Assembly (NCBI GenBank): GCA_963828825.1
Contig: CAWHGF010000001.1
Coordinates: 372,001 to 436,000 of the forward strand
Reading direction: 5' to 3'
Length of the DNA: 64,000 bases
Source of the DNA: Bog-473 sp963828825
Lineage (GTDB): Bacteria > Actinomycetota > Acidimicrobiia > Acidimicrobiales > RAAP-2
In this document: one piece after another, positions 54,629 to 63,003 of the stretch
Numbering within the stretch: position 1 is the stretch's first letter
Layout of the letters: every line of letters starts with the position of its first letter
Translations under genes and position numbers: made by a program
The notes under the pieces: generated by a model
The model's input: the letters and a program-made list of their open reading frames with translations, nothing else
Told to the model about the DNA's origin: nothing
Database searches by the model: none

Positions 54629-55908
54629 GCAGCTACGAGACCGCCCTGGCCGCCGATACCGAGGTGGCGCACCTCATCGGGGAGGAGCTCAACCGCCAGC
54701 AGACCACGCTGCAGCTGATCGCCTCGGAGAACTTCACGTCGCCCGCGGTGCTCGCCGCGTCGGGCTCGGTGCTGACGAACAAGTACGCGGAGGGGTATCC
54801 CGGCCGCCGCTACTACGGGGGCAACCGAGTCATCGACGAGGTGGAGGAGCTCGCCCGCGCCCGGGCCACCGCCCTGTTCGGCGCCGACCATGCCAACGTG
54901 CAGCCGCACGCGGGGGCCAGCGCCAATCTCGCCGTCTACCAGGCGTTGCTCGAACCAGGTGCGACCATCCTCGCCATGCGGCTCGACCACGGCGGCCACC
55001 TGACGCACGGGTCGCCCGCCTCCATCGTCTCGAAGTTCTGGCGCTTCGTGTCCTACGGCGTCACTCCGCAGTCGGCGGACGAGTCGAACCCCGGCGAGGT
55101 CATCGACTTCGACCAGGTCGCCCACCTCGCCAAGACCGAGAAGCCGGCTCTGATTATCGCGGGCTCGACGGCCTACGCCCGGGTGATCGACCCCCGGCCC
55201 TTCCGCGAGATCGCTGACTCGGTGGGGGCGCGCTTCATGTTCGACGCCGCCCACCCGGCCGGCCTCATCGCCGGCGGTGCCCACCCGAGCCCGGTCGGCG
55301 TGGCCGACGTCGTCACGCTCACCACCCACAAGACGCTGCGCGGCCCGCGCGGGGGCGCCATCCTGTGCGGGGAGGACCTGGCCAAGAAGATCGACAGCGC
55401 GGTGTTCCCGGGGCTCCAGGGCGGTCCTCTCGAGCACATCATCGCGGCCAAGGCCGTGGCCTTCGCCGAGGCGGCGAGGCCCGACTTCCGCCAGTACGCC
55501 GGGCAGGTCGTCGCCAACGCGGCGGCCCTGGCCGAAGCGCTGGCCGGGCACGGGTTCCGGCTCGTCTCCGGCGGCACCGACAACCACATGTTGCTGGTCG
55601 ACCTGCGACCCTTCGACCAGGAGCTGACCGGAAAGGAAGCCCAGGAGGTGCTGGACCGGGCCGGCATCACCTGCAACCGCAACACGATTCCCGACGATCC
55701 CCGCTCCCCGTTCCTCACCTCCGGCCTCCGCCTGGGGTCGGCTGCGGAGACGACGGCGGGCATGGGGACCGACGAGATGCGCCTGGTGGCCGATTTCATC
55801 GTGCGCACGCTCAAGGCCCGGACCGACGAGGGGGAGATCGACGCGGTGCGCTCGGACGTCGCCGAACTGTGCGCCGCCTTCCCGCCGTACCCCGATCTCC
55901 TGGCCTAG
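54625..55908 (+). CDS. glyA: serine hydroxymethyltransferase
   Basis: PLP enzyme of 427 residues converting serine to glycine with transfer of one carbon to tetrahydrofolate. NKYAEGYPGRRYYGGN near the start, DAAHPAGLIAGG and the PLP lysine in TLTTHKTLRGPRGG are all present. Length normal and frame intact. Its ATG overlaps the stop of the rpiB vestige. The wecA-like gene starts 3 bases after the stop, so one transcript may run towards the ATP synthase genes. Confidence 0.97.
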   Translation: MSSYETALAADTEVAHLIGEELNRQQTTLQLIASENFTSPAVLAASGSVLTNKYAEGYPGRRYYGGNRVIDEVEELARARATALFGADHANVQPHAGASANLAVYQALLEPGATILAMRLDHGGHLTHGSPASIVSKFWRFVSYGVTPQSADESNPGEVIDFDQVAHLAKTEKPALIIAGSTAYARVIDPRPFREIADSVGARFMFDAAHPAGLIAGGAHPSPVGVADVVTLTTHKTLRGPRGGAILCGEDLAKKIDSAVFPGLQGGPLEHIIAAKAVAFAEAARPDFRQYAGQVVANAAALAEALAGHGFRLVSGGTDNHMLLVDLRPFDQELTGKEAQEVLDRAGITCNRNTIPDDPRSPFLTSGLRLGSAAETTAGMGTDEMRLVADFIVRTLKARTDEGEIDAVRSDVAELCAAFPPYPDLLA

Positions 55909-55911
55909 CGC

Positions 55912-57141
55912 ATGCCCGACATCGGCTGGTACGGCCTGGTCCTGGTGATTGCGGCGGGAGCCACGGCCGCACTGACCGTCCCGGCCAAGCGCATCGCGCT
56001 CCGGGTGGGCTACGTCGCCTACCCCGGCGAGCGCTCGGTGCACACCAGACCGACACCCTACGGCGGTGGTGCCGCCATGTTCATGGGGTTCATGGTCGCG
56101 GTGCTGGGCGCGGCCGCCGTGCCCCAGCTGCGCCCGATCTTCCAGGATTCGCCCGAGATGGCCGGCGTCGTGCTGGCCGCCGGCGCCATGTTCGCGGTCG
56201 GGCTGATCGACGACGTCCGCGACATGTCGGCCCCGGCGAAGATGGCCGGACAGGTCCTCGCCGCCAGCATCCTCTACTTCAGCGGCGTGACCATGTACGA
56301 GCTGAAGATCCCGCTGGCGGGGTTCTTCGTCCTGACGCCGGGGATCGTCCCCCTGATCACCGCGGCGTGGGTGATCGCGCTGACCAACGCCGTCAACCTG
56401 ATCGACGGCCTCGACGGCCTGGCCGCCGGCGTGGTGGCCATCGGAGGGGGCGCCCTCGCGCTCTACGGGATCCGCCTCATGGGACTCGGCCTGTTGCCCA
56501 GCGACAACATCGGACCGCTGGTGGCCGTGGTCGCCTGCGGGATCTGCCTCGGCTTCCTGCCCTTCAACTTCAACCCGGCCCGCATCTTCATGGGGGATGC
56601 CGGCGCGCATTTCCTCGGCCTGCTCATGGCGGCCTCGACGATGGTGATCGGCGGCCGCGTCCCGACCGCCGTGCCCATCAGTGGCGTCACCTACTTCTTC
56701 TTCGCCCCCCTGTTCATCCCCATCCTGATTCTCGGGGTCCCGCTCGTCGACATGGCCTTCGCCTTCGTGCGGCGCACGGCGCGGGGGACCGGGTTCGACA
56801 CCCCGGACAAGGAGCACATCCACCATCGCCTGCTCCGTCTCGGCCACGGACCTCGGCGCAGCGTCATCATCCTGTGGGCCTGGACGGCGATCCTGTCCAG
56901 CTTCCTTCTCTTCCCCCTCTTCGTGCACCAGGTCAACGCCTTCATCCCGATCGGGGCCGCCGCCCTCGGCGTGGGCCTCTACACGTTCTTCCACCCCGGG
57001 CTGCGCCGGGGGAACGGAGAAGACGAGGACGAGCAGCGCGACCAGGGATTTCCCCCCCTCCCGAGGAGGCGGAACGGGTCAGCGAGGTGGTCCGGTTCCC
57101 TTCCTGACCGTTTGGACGCCATCTGGGCCGGGATGCGATGA
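55912..57141 (+). CDS. wecA: undecaprenyl-phosphate GlcNAc-1-phosphate transferase-like (WecA/TagO)
   Basis: Polytopic membrane enzyme of the MraY/WecA family, 409 residues and about 11 hydrophobic helices. It transfers sugar-1-phosphate to undecaprenyl phosphate to begin cell-envelope polymer synthesis. Motifs: GLIDDVRDM (Mg site), NAVNLIDGLDGLAAG, FMGDAGAHFLG and the cytoplasmic HIHHRLLRLGH. A run of seven C at about 57050 may hide a one-base loss; with it the protein would end in PEEAERVSEVVRFPS at 57107, a more natural tail. Same position as Rv1302 in mycobacteria. Confidence 0.9.
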   Translation: MPDIGWYGLVLVIAAGATAALTVPAKRIALRVGYVAYPGERSVHTRPTPYGGGAAMFMGFMVAVLGAAAVPQLRPIFQDSPEMAGVVLAAGAMFAVGLIDDVRDMSAPAKMAGQVLAASILYFSGVTMYELKIPLAGFFVLTPGIVPLITAAWVIALTNAVNLIDGLDGLAAGVVAIGGGALALYGIRLMGLGLLPSDNIGPLVAVVACGICLGFLPFNFNPARIFMGDAGAHFLGLLMAASTMVIGGRVPTAVPISGVTYFFFAPLFIPILILGVPLVDMAFAFVRRTARGTGFDTPDKEHIHHRLLRLGHGPRRSVIILWAWTAILSSFLLFPLFVHQVNAFIPIGAAALGVGLYTFFHPGLRRGNGEDEDEQRDQGFPPLPRRRNGSARWSGSLPDRLDAIWAGMR

Positions 57142-57236
57142 TGAGTGCTGTGTACCCCGTCCACCTCGCCTCGTCCGACGCTGCCGCTCCGGCAGCCTCG
57201 CGGACGACGGACTCCGGCGCGCCACGCACCGCATAA
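57138..57236 (+). CDS. possible 32-codon ORF
   Basis: Starts on the wecA stop (ATGA) and reads MMSAVYPVHLASSDAAAPAA... to a TAA. Ser/Ala-rich, no family. It may be chance. Confidence 0.2.
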   Translation: MMSAVYPVHLASSDAAAPAASRTTDSGAPRTA

Positions 57237-57291
57237 GGGGGCAGCAGTCGCATGCGTGGTCAAGTGAGCGTCGACGTGCGCGCCCATCCGG

Positions 57292-57525
57292 GTGAGCGAT
57301 CCGGACGAATCCCGCCAGCAACAGGAGCCCAAGCCGCTCCCCGGCGCCGCGGCATTCCTCGGCATGGGGCTGTCCGCCGCCGTCTGTGTGGGCATCGGGC
57401 TCGGGCTCGGGCTCTGGGTGGACAGCGTGCTGCACACCGCGCCGGCGTTCCTGCTGGTGGGCCTGGCGCTCGGTCTGGCGGTGGCCGCGCTCAGCGTCAT
57501 CAAGCAGATCCGCACGTACCTGTAG
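57292..57525 (+). CDS. atpZ: AtpZ/AtpI-like membrane protein
   Basis: 77 residues with two hydrophobic helices (about 20-42 and 49-68). The pattern GIGLGLGLWVDSVLHTAPAF fits the AtpZ family (F0F1-ATPase gene 1), small helpers linked to ATP synthase assembly or Mg/Ca transport. GTG start. First gene of the ATP synthase operon. Confidence 0.8.
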   Translation: MSDPDESRQQQEPKPLPGAAAFLGMGLSAAVCVGIGLGLGLWVDSVLHTAPAFLLVGLALGLAVAALSVIKQIRTYL

Positions 57526-57535
57526 AGGCCCGGCC

Positions 57536-57955
57536 GTGAACATGCTCGACGGGCTCTCGGGTCTCGGGGGCAACGCGCTGGCCAAGGTGCTCCGCCGCAC
57601 CGTCGTCTCCGCCGTCATCGTCGGGGCGGCCGCCGTCATCATCGCGCTGCTGCTTTCCGTGCCCTGGGCCGCCCTCGGGCTGGCCATCGGGCTCTCCATG
57701 GCCGTCGTCAACCTGCGCTTCCTCGACGCCGGTGTGGCCAAGCTCAACACCGGGGGTGAGACCAACAACAAGGTCCTCCGGCGCGCCATGGGCACCAAGA
57801 GCGTGTCCCGCCTCGGCGTCATCACGCTGATCTGCATCGGCCTCCTGCTCCTGAACGGCGCGCTGGGTATCGGCGCCGTGGCCGGCCTCGTCATCTTCCA
57901 GTTGCTCTTCGTGGTCAACGTCGGGCGCGTCATCATCTCGCAGGGGATCCAATGA
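57536..57955 (+). CDS. atpI: ATP synthase subunit I-like protein
   Basis: 139 residues with four hydrophobic helices (around 22-42, 46-64, 95-112, 115-133). Similar in size and place to AtpI/UncI, which helps c-ring assembly. GTG at 57536 or ATG at 57542 may be the start. Its stop overlaps the atpB start (ATGA). Confidence 0.75.
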   Translation: MNMLDGLSGLGGNALAKVLRRTVVSAVIVGAAAVIIALLLSVPWAALGLAIGLSMAVVNLRFLDAGVAKLNTGGETNNKVLRRAMGTKSVSRLGVITLICIGLLLLNGALGIGAVAGLVIFQLLFVVNVGRVIISQGIQ

Positions 57956-58686
57956 GCGGCAACAGCTTCGTGCTCGCCAGTGGCAACATCACGATCGGCG
58001 CCCACCACAGCGTGTGGCACGTGGCGGGCCTCACCATCTACGGGGACGTCGTGTGGACCACGCTGATCGCCGCGGCCATCGTCCTCGGCTTCGGGCTGCG
58101 CATGCGGGCCAAGGTCACCTCGGGGGTCCCCGGGAAGCTGCAGCTCTTCTGGGAGACGCTGGTCGAGCAGGTCTCCGACCTGGCCTCGTCGGCCATCGGC
58201 CCCGAGGGGCTGCCCTTCGTCGGCCTGGGCGTCACCGTCTTCTTCTTCATTCTGATCTGCAACTGGCTCGCCTTCGTGCCCAGCGGCGACCCCGGGTTCC
58301 TGGCCCCGCCGACGGGGGACGTGAACCTTCCCCTGGCGCTGGCCCTCACGGTCTTCTTCCTGGTGCACTACAACTCGGTCAAGGCACGCGGTTTGAAGGG
58401 CTACTTCAAGCACTACGCCCAGCCGTACGCCGCACTGACGCCGATCAACATCATCGAGGAGATCACCAAGCCGATCACGCTGACCTTCCGGCTCTTCGGC
58501 AACATCTTCTCGGGCGTGCTCATGGTCGCAGTCATCGTCACCCTGATCCCGCCCTACCTGTCCTGGATCGGGCTTCTCATCTGGAAGCCGTTCGACGAGC
58601 TGTTCATCGGCGCGATCCAAGCCTTCATCTTCGCCCTCCTGACCATCATGTACCTCGGCATGGGCATGAGCCGGGACGCCCACTAG
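57952..58686 (+). CDS. atpB: ATP synthase subunit a
   Basis: Membrane subunit of the proton channel, 244 residues. The essential Arg is in ITLTFRLFGNIFSG, and the last helix holds the FIFALLTIMYLGMG polar/aromatic stretch. Start overlaps the upstream stop. Frame intact. Confidence 0.96.
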   Translation: MSGNSFVLASGNITIGAHHSVWHVAGLTIYGDVVWTTLIAAAIVLGFGLRMRAKVTSGVPGKLQLFWETLVEQVSDLASSAIGPEGLPFVGLGVTVFFFILICNWLAFVPSGDPGFLAPPTGDVNLPLALALTVFFLVHYNSVKARGLKGYFKHYAQPYAALTPINIIEEITKPITLTFRLFGNIFSGVLMVAVIVTLIPPYLSWIGLLIWKPFDELFIGAIQAFIFALLTIMYLGMGMSRDAH

Positions 58687-58753
58687 GCGCCGGCGGGGAC
58701 GGGACCCGGAACGACCCCTCACTCGAACACGATCTCAACAAAGGAGAGGAACC

Positions 58754-59026
58754 ATGGCAGCAAACAACATTGAGGGTGCGGTACGCATCGCCGGCGCGCT
58801 CGTCGGTGGCGGGCTGGCACTCGGCGGGGGTGCCATCGGTGCCGCGGTCGGCGACGGACTCGCCGGTTCGCAGACGATCGCCGCCATCGCACGGCAGCCC
58901 GAGATCGAGGCCAAGGCCCGTCAGTACTTCTTCCTGACCGTCGGCCTGGTGGAGGCCATGTACTTCATCAACCTGCTGTTCATGGTGGTCTTCGTCTACG
59001 TCTTCGCCGCCAAGAGCATCTCCTAG
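58754..59026 (+). CDS. atpE: ATP synthase subunit c
   Basis: 90-residue double-helix hairpin that forms the rotor ring. The first helix has GGGLALGGGAIGAAVGDG, the loop ARQPE, and the second helix the proton carrier Glu67 in TVGLVEAMYFINLLF. No Gln/Ser set of sodium rings is present, so it moves protons. The helix is nearly the same as in Mycobacterium, but Met69 stands where M. tuberculosis has Ala63. AAAGGAGAGG site before the ATG. Confidence 0.97.
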   Translation: MAANNIEGAVRIAGALVGGGLALGGGAIGAAVGDGLAGSQTIAAIARQPEIEAKARQYFFLTVGLVEAMYFINLLFMVVFVYVFAAKSIS

Positions 59027-59083
59027 TCGCGCTTCACTGCCCACCGTCCACCCGCCGGAGACAACCCGGAGACCGAGAGCATC

Positions 59084-59626
59084 ATGACCACAGCAGGCAT
59101 CTTCCTATTGCCCAATGGGACGTTCTTCATTGAGCTGATCGTCTCGATCGTCCTGATCCTGGCCATCTACAAGTGGGTGCTCCCACCCCTCAACAAGGCG
59201 ATGGAGGAGCGCCAGGAGAAGATCAGGTCGTCCCTCGAAGCGGCCGATCAGGCGCGCGCCGACGCCGAGGCGGCCGACGACGAGCGCCGGACCGTGCTCG
59301 AGGAAGCGCGTCAGCAGGCGCGCGAGATCGTCGCCACGGCCAACCGAACGGCCGAGCAGGTGCGCACCGACGCCCAGGCGCGCGGGCAGGGCGAGTACGA
59401 GCGCATCGTGGGCAACGCCGACGTCGAGATCGCTCTGGCCCGCCAGCGGGCCGTGGAGGAAGCGGCGGCGCGCATGGGCGAGATAGTGATGGAGGTGGTG
59501 GAGCGGCTCATCGGGCGCGAAGTTGACGCCGAGGCCCACCGTGATCTGATTGACGAGGCCGTCGCCGCGCTCCGGGCCGACACGGCCGGGGGTGCCGCCG
59601 CCGCCGGGACCGGGGCCCGACAGTGA
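59084..59626 (+). CDS. atpF: ATP synthase subunit b
   Basis: 180 residues: one N-terminal membrane helix (about 12-30) and a long charged coiled coil (KAMEERQEKIRSSLEAADQA onward) that forms the outer stalk. Unlike mycobacteria, b and delta are separate genes here; the stop overlaps the atpH GTG by four bases (GTGA). Confidence 0.94.
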   Translation: MTTAGIFLLPNGTFFIELIVSIVLILAIYKWVLPPLNKAMEERQEKIRSSLEAADQARADAEAADDERRTVLEEARQQAREIVATANRTAEQVRTDAQARGQGEYERIVGNADVEIALARQRAVEEAAARMGEIVMEVVERLIGREVDAEAHRDLIDEAVAALRADTAGGAAAAGTGARQ

Positions 59627-60561
59627 ACCCGACGCTTCAGGGGTACACGGCCGCCGTGGCCGAGACGGCCGGGCCGGCCGCGCTCGCGGGCCTGGCGGCC
59701 GACCTTGAAGCGATTGAGCAGCTCGTGCTGGCCAACAACCAGCTGCGAGCTGCGCTGACCGACACCGCCGTCCACGGGCCCGCCCGCCGGGCCGTCGTCC
59801 TCGACCTGCTGGACGGGAGGGTCTCACCCGCGGCACGCCGGCTGGCGGCGTTCGCCTGTATGGCGGTCGCCGCACCCGAGGTCCCCGCCGCGCTCGGCTG
59901 GGTCAGCACCCGGGTGCGTCACCTCGACGAGGGACAGGACGAGGAGCCGGGATTGAGCCTGACCCAGTCCCGCCAGCGCGTCGGCGGCTTCGCCACGGCG
60001 GTGCACGAGGACATGTCCACCGCCGAGCTGGAGTCGCTCGAGGACGACCTGTTCCGCTTCGCCCGGATCGTGTCCGCCACGCCGGCCCTCCGCTCCGCCC
60101 TGACGGATCGTGACCTGGACGTGGCGGCGCGCCGGGGGCTGGTCACCGAGCTGCTGCAGGGAAAGATGTCGCCCGCGAGCCTTCTGCTCGCCCGCTACGC
60201 CGTGACGGGGGGGCGGGCCCGGGACTTCGTCGGCACCCTGGACTTCCTGGTGGAGCTCACTGCGCAGGCCCGGGGCTGGCGCATCGCCCGCGTCCGTGCC
60301 GCGGCACCCATCGACGAGGCGCAGCGGACCGAATTGACCGATTCGCTCGGATCGCTGGCCGGTGCGCCCGTGGAGCTGCAAGTGGAGGTCGACGCGTCGC
60401 TGCTGAGCGGCGCGGTGATCCGCATCGGCGACCTTCAGGTGGACGCCACGGCGCGGGGGCGGATCGACGCGCTGCGCGAGCACTTCGCGCCGACCGGCTG
60501 GGCACCGCCCGGATTCGGCCGGGGGCAGAGTTCGAATGATCAGACAGAGGGAGCAGAGTGA
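59623..60561 (+). CDS. atpH: ATP synthase subunit delta, enlarged
   Basis: 312 residues instead of about 180. The N-terminal helical domain is present twice: LRAALTDTAVHGPARR...SPAARRLAAFA (residues about 43-80) and LRSALTDRDLDVAARR...SPASLLLARYA (about 151-190). The normal C-terminal stalk-binding part (GWRIARVRAAAPID onward) follows. Large delta subunits also occur in other actinobacteria. It links the b stalk to the F1 head. Stop overlaps atpA by one base. Confidence 0.92.
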   Translation: MNPTLQGYTAAVAETAGPAALAGLAADLEAIEQLVLANNQLRAALTDTAVHGPARRAVVLDLLDGRVSPAARRLAAFACMAVAAPEVPAALGWVSTRVRHLDEGQDEEPGLSLTQSRQRVGGFATAVHEDMSTAELESLEDDLFRFARIVSATPALRSALTDRDLDVAARRGLVTELLQGKMSPASLLLARYAVTGGRARDFVGTLDFLVELTAQARGWRIARVRAAAPIDEAQRTELTDSLGSLAGAPVELQVEVDASLLSGAVIRIGDLQVDATARGRIDALREHFAPTGWAPPGFGRGQSSNDQTEGAE

Positions 60562-62084
60562 TGGCAGAGCTCACGATCGACGCCAGTGAGATCACCAAGG
60601 CGCTGGAGCGCCACGTCGAGGAGTACACCCCGGCCGTGGGCACCGAGCAGATCGGGCGCATCGTCGAGGTTGGTGACGGCATCGCCCGGGTGTCCGGGCT
60701 GCCCGGTGCCGCGGTGAACGAATTGCTCGAGTTCGAGGACGGGACCCTGGGTCTTGCGCTGAACCTCGACGAGGACACCATCGGTGCCGTCGTCCTGGGT
60801 GAGGTCGACAGCCTCGAAGAGGAGCAGACGGTCAAGGCCACCGGACGGATCCAGACCGTGCCGGTCGGCGACGCGCTGCTCGGCCGCGTGGTCAATGCCC
60901 TGGGAGAGCCGCTCGACGGCAAGGGACCGGTCAACACCACCGAGACGCGCCGCATGGAGGTGCAAGCCCCCGGGATCGTCGGCCGCCAGCCGGTGAGCGA
61001 GCCGTTGCAGACCGGCATCAAGGCCATTGACGCCATGACGCCGATCGGCCGCGGGCAGCGTGAGTTGATCATCGGCGACCGCAAGACCGGCAAGACCACG
61101 GTCGCCGTCGACACCATCATCAACCAGGCCGGCCAGGGTGTGAAGTGCATCTACGTGGCCATCGGGCAGAAGAACTCCTCGGTGGCGCAGACGGTGGCGA
61201 CGCTGGAAGACCACCAGGCGCTCGAGTACACCGTCGTGGTGGTCGCCTCGGCCGGGGACCCCGCTCCGTTCAAGTACCTGGCGCCCTACGCCGGCTGCGC
61301 CATGGGCCAGCACTGGATGGAGAACGGCGAGCACACGCTCATCATCTACGACGACCTCTCCAAGCAGGCGGAGGCCTACCGGTCGGTCTCGCTCCTGCTC
61401 CGGCGTCCGCCAGGCCGCGAGGCCTACCCCGGCGACGTGTTCTATCTCCACTCGCGCCTGCTCGAGCGGGCCGCCAAGCTCTCCGACGCTCTGGGTGCCG
61501 GGTCGATGACGGCCCTCCCCGTCATTGAGACCAAGGCCGGCGACATCTCGGCCTACATCCCGACCAACGTCATCTCCATCACCGACGGCCAGGTCTTCTT
61601 GGAGACCGACCTGTTCAACTCGGGTATCCGGCCGGCCATCAACGTCGGCAACTCCGTGAGCCGGGTGGGCAGCGCGGCCCAGGTCAAGGCGATGAAGCAG
61701 GTTTCCGGGACCCTCAAGCTGGACCTGGCGCAGTTCCGCGAGCTCGAGTCGTTCGCCACGTTCGGCTCGGAGCTCGACCGTGTGTCCCAGGCCCAGCTCG
61801 ACCGCGGGTACCGCCTGACGGAGCTGCTCAAGCAGCCCCAGAACCAGCCGGTGCCGGTCGAGGAGCAGGTCGTGGTCATTTACGCCGGGACCAAGGGCTG
61901 GACGGACACCGTCCCGGTGAGCGAGGTGCAGCGCTTCGCGACCGAGCTCATCGAGTACTTCAGGGCCAACCACCCGGCCGTGCTCGAGGCGATCCGCACC
62001 ACGGGCGCCCTGCCCGACGACGACGAGCTCGACAAGGGCATGACCACCTTCCTCGAGGGCTTCGACACGGGGAAGGTCGACTGA
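60561..62084 (+). CDS. atpA: ATP synthase subunit alpha
   Basis: 507 residues. Non-catalytic nucleotide-binding subunit of F1. Walker A GDRKTGKTTVAVD, the GQRELIIGDR lead, the arginine finger region NVGNSVSRVGSAAQVKAMKQ and a normal C-terminal helical domain. The ATG lies in TGATG after atpH; an adjacent in-frame GTG at 60558 is possible. Intact. Confidence 0.97.
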   Translation: MAELTIDASEITKALERHVEEYTPAVGTEQIGRIVEVGDGIARVSGLPGAAVNELLEFEDGTLGLALNLDEDTIGAVVLGEVDSLEEEQTVKATGRIQTVPVGDALLGRVVNALGEPLDGKGPVNTTETRRMEVQAPGIVGRQPVSEPLQTGIKAIDAMTPIGRGQRELIIGDRKTGKTTVAVDTIINQAGQGVKCIYVAIGQKNSSVAQTVATLEDHQALEYTVVVVASAGDPAPFKYLAPYAGCAMGQHWMENGEHTLIIYDDLSKQAEAYRSVSLLLRRPPGREAYPGDVFYLHSRLLERAAKLSDALGAGSMTALPVIETKAGDISAYIPTNVISITDGQVFLETDLFNSGIRPAINVGNSVSRVGSAAQVKAMKQVSGTLKLDLAQFRELESFATFGSELDRVSQAQLDRGYRLTELLKQPQNQPVPVEEQVVVIYAGTKGWTDTVPVSEVQRFATELIEYFRANHPAVLEAIRTTGALPDDDELDKGMTTFLEGFDTGKVD

Positions 62085-62087
62085 CCC

Positions 62088-62999
62088 ATGGCCGGAGGCC
62101 AAGAGCGCATTCTGCGGCGCCGTATCCGCAGTGTGCAGTCCACGAGGAAGATCACCAAGGCGATGGAGCTCATCGCCGCGTCGCGCATCGTGCGCGCCCA
62201 GAACCGCATCGCGGCGAACCGTCCCTTCCGCGAGGGCATGGAGCGCGTCCTGCGACTGACGGCGGCGGCCGACCCCATCGCGGCCACCAAGCTGCTCGGG
62301 ACGCCCGAATCGCCCAGTCACGTCGGGATCCTGGCCATCGCCGGTGACCGCGGCCTGGCCGGGTCCTACAACTCGGGCGTGTTGCGCCTGACAGAGCGCA
62401 TGGTGGCTGAGCACCGGGCCGCCGGCACCGAGGTCACGGTGTGGTCGGTGGGCAAGAAGGCCCCTCCGTACCTCCGCTACCGCGGCATTGAGGTGGCGCA
62501 GTCGTTCGTCGGCGTGGCCGACCGCCCCGAGTTCGGCGACGCCCGGCACATCGCCGCCGTCGTGGCCGCACCCTTCGTCGCCGGTGCTATCGACCTGGTG
62601 CAGATGGTGTCCACCCGCTTCATTTCCGCCGGGACCCAGCGTGTCGAGGCGATGCAGATGTTGCCCCTGCCGCCGCCCGATACCGATGAGCAGCTCGCGG
62701 AGGTCGCCGAAGAGGGGACGCTCGAGGGCTACACCGAGTTCGAGCCGGAGCCCGCCAAGCTCCTGGCCGAGTTGGCCCCCCGGGCCCTGGAGGCGGAGAT
62801 CTTCGCCGCGCTGCTCGAGGGCGCGGCGTCGTTCTTCACCGCGCAACAGCGAGCCATGGCGGCCGCCACCGAGAACGCCGACGAGCTCGTTCGCACCCTG
62901 ACCCGCGTCATGAACCGGGCCCGTCAGGACGCCATCACCACCGAGATCATGGAGATCGTCGGCGGAGCCGAGGCGCTCCGCCAAGCGAAGGGAGCTTGA
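62088..62999 (+). CDS. atpG: ATP synthase subunit gamma
   Basis: 303 residues. Central rotor shaft: N-terminal helix ILRRRIRSVQSTRKITKAME, the globular middle with AGDRGLAGSYNSG, and the C-terminal helix NRARQDAITTEIMEIVGGAEA. Starts 3 bases after atpA. Intact. Confidence 0.96.
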   Translation: MAGGQERILRRRIRSVQSTRKITKAMELIAASRIVRAQNRIAANRPFREGMERVLRLTAAADPIAATKLLGTPESPSHVGILAIAGDRGLAGSYNSGVLRLTERMVAEHRAAGTEVTVWSVGKKAPPYLRYRGIEVAQSFVGVADRPEFGDARHIAAVVAAPFVAGAIDLVQMVSTRFISAGTQRVEAMQMLPLPPPDTDEQLAEVAEEGTLEGYTEFEPEPAKLLAELAPRALEAEIFAALLEGAASFFTAQQRAMAAATENADELVRTLTRVMNRARQDAITTEIMEIVGGAEALRQAKGA

Positions 63000-63003
63000 C
63001 CGC

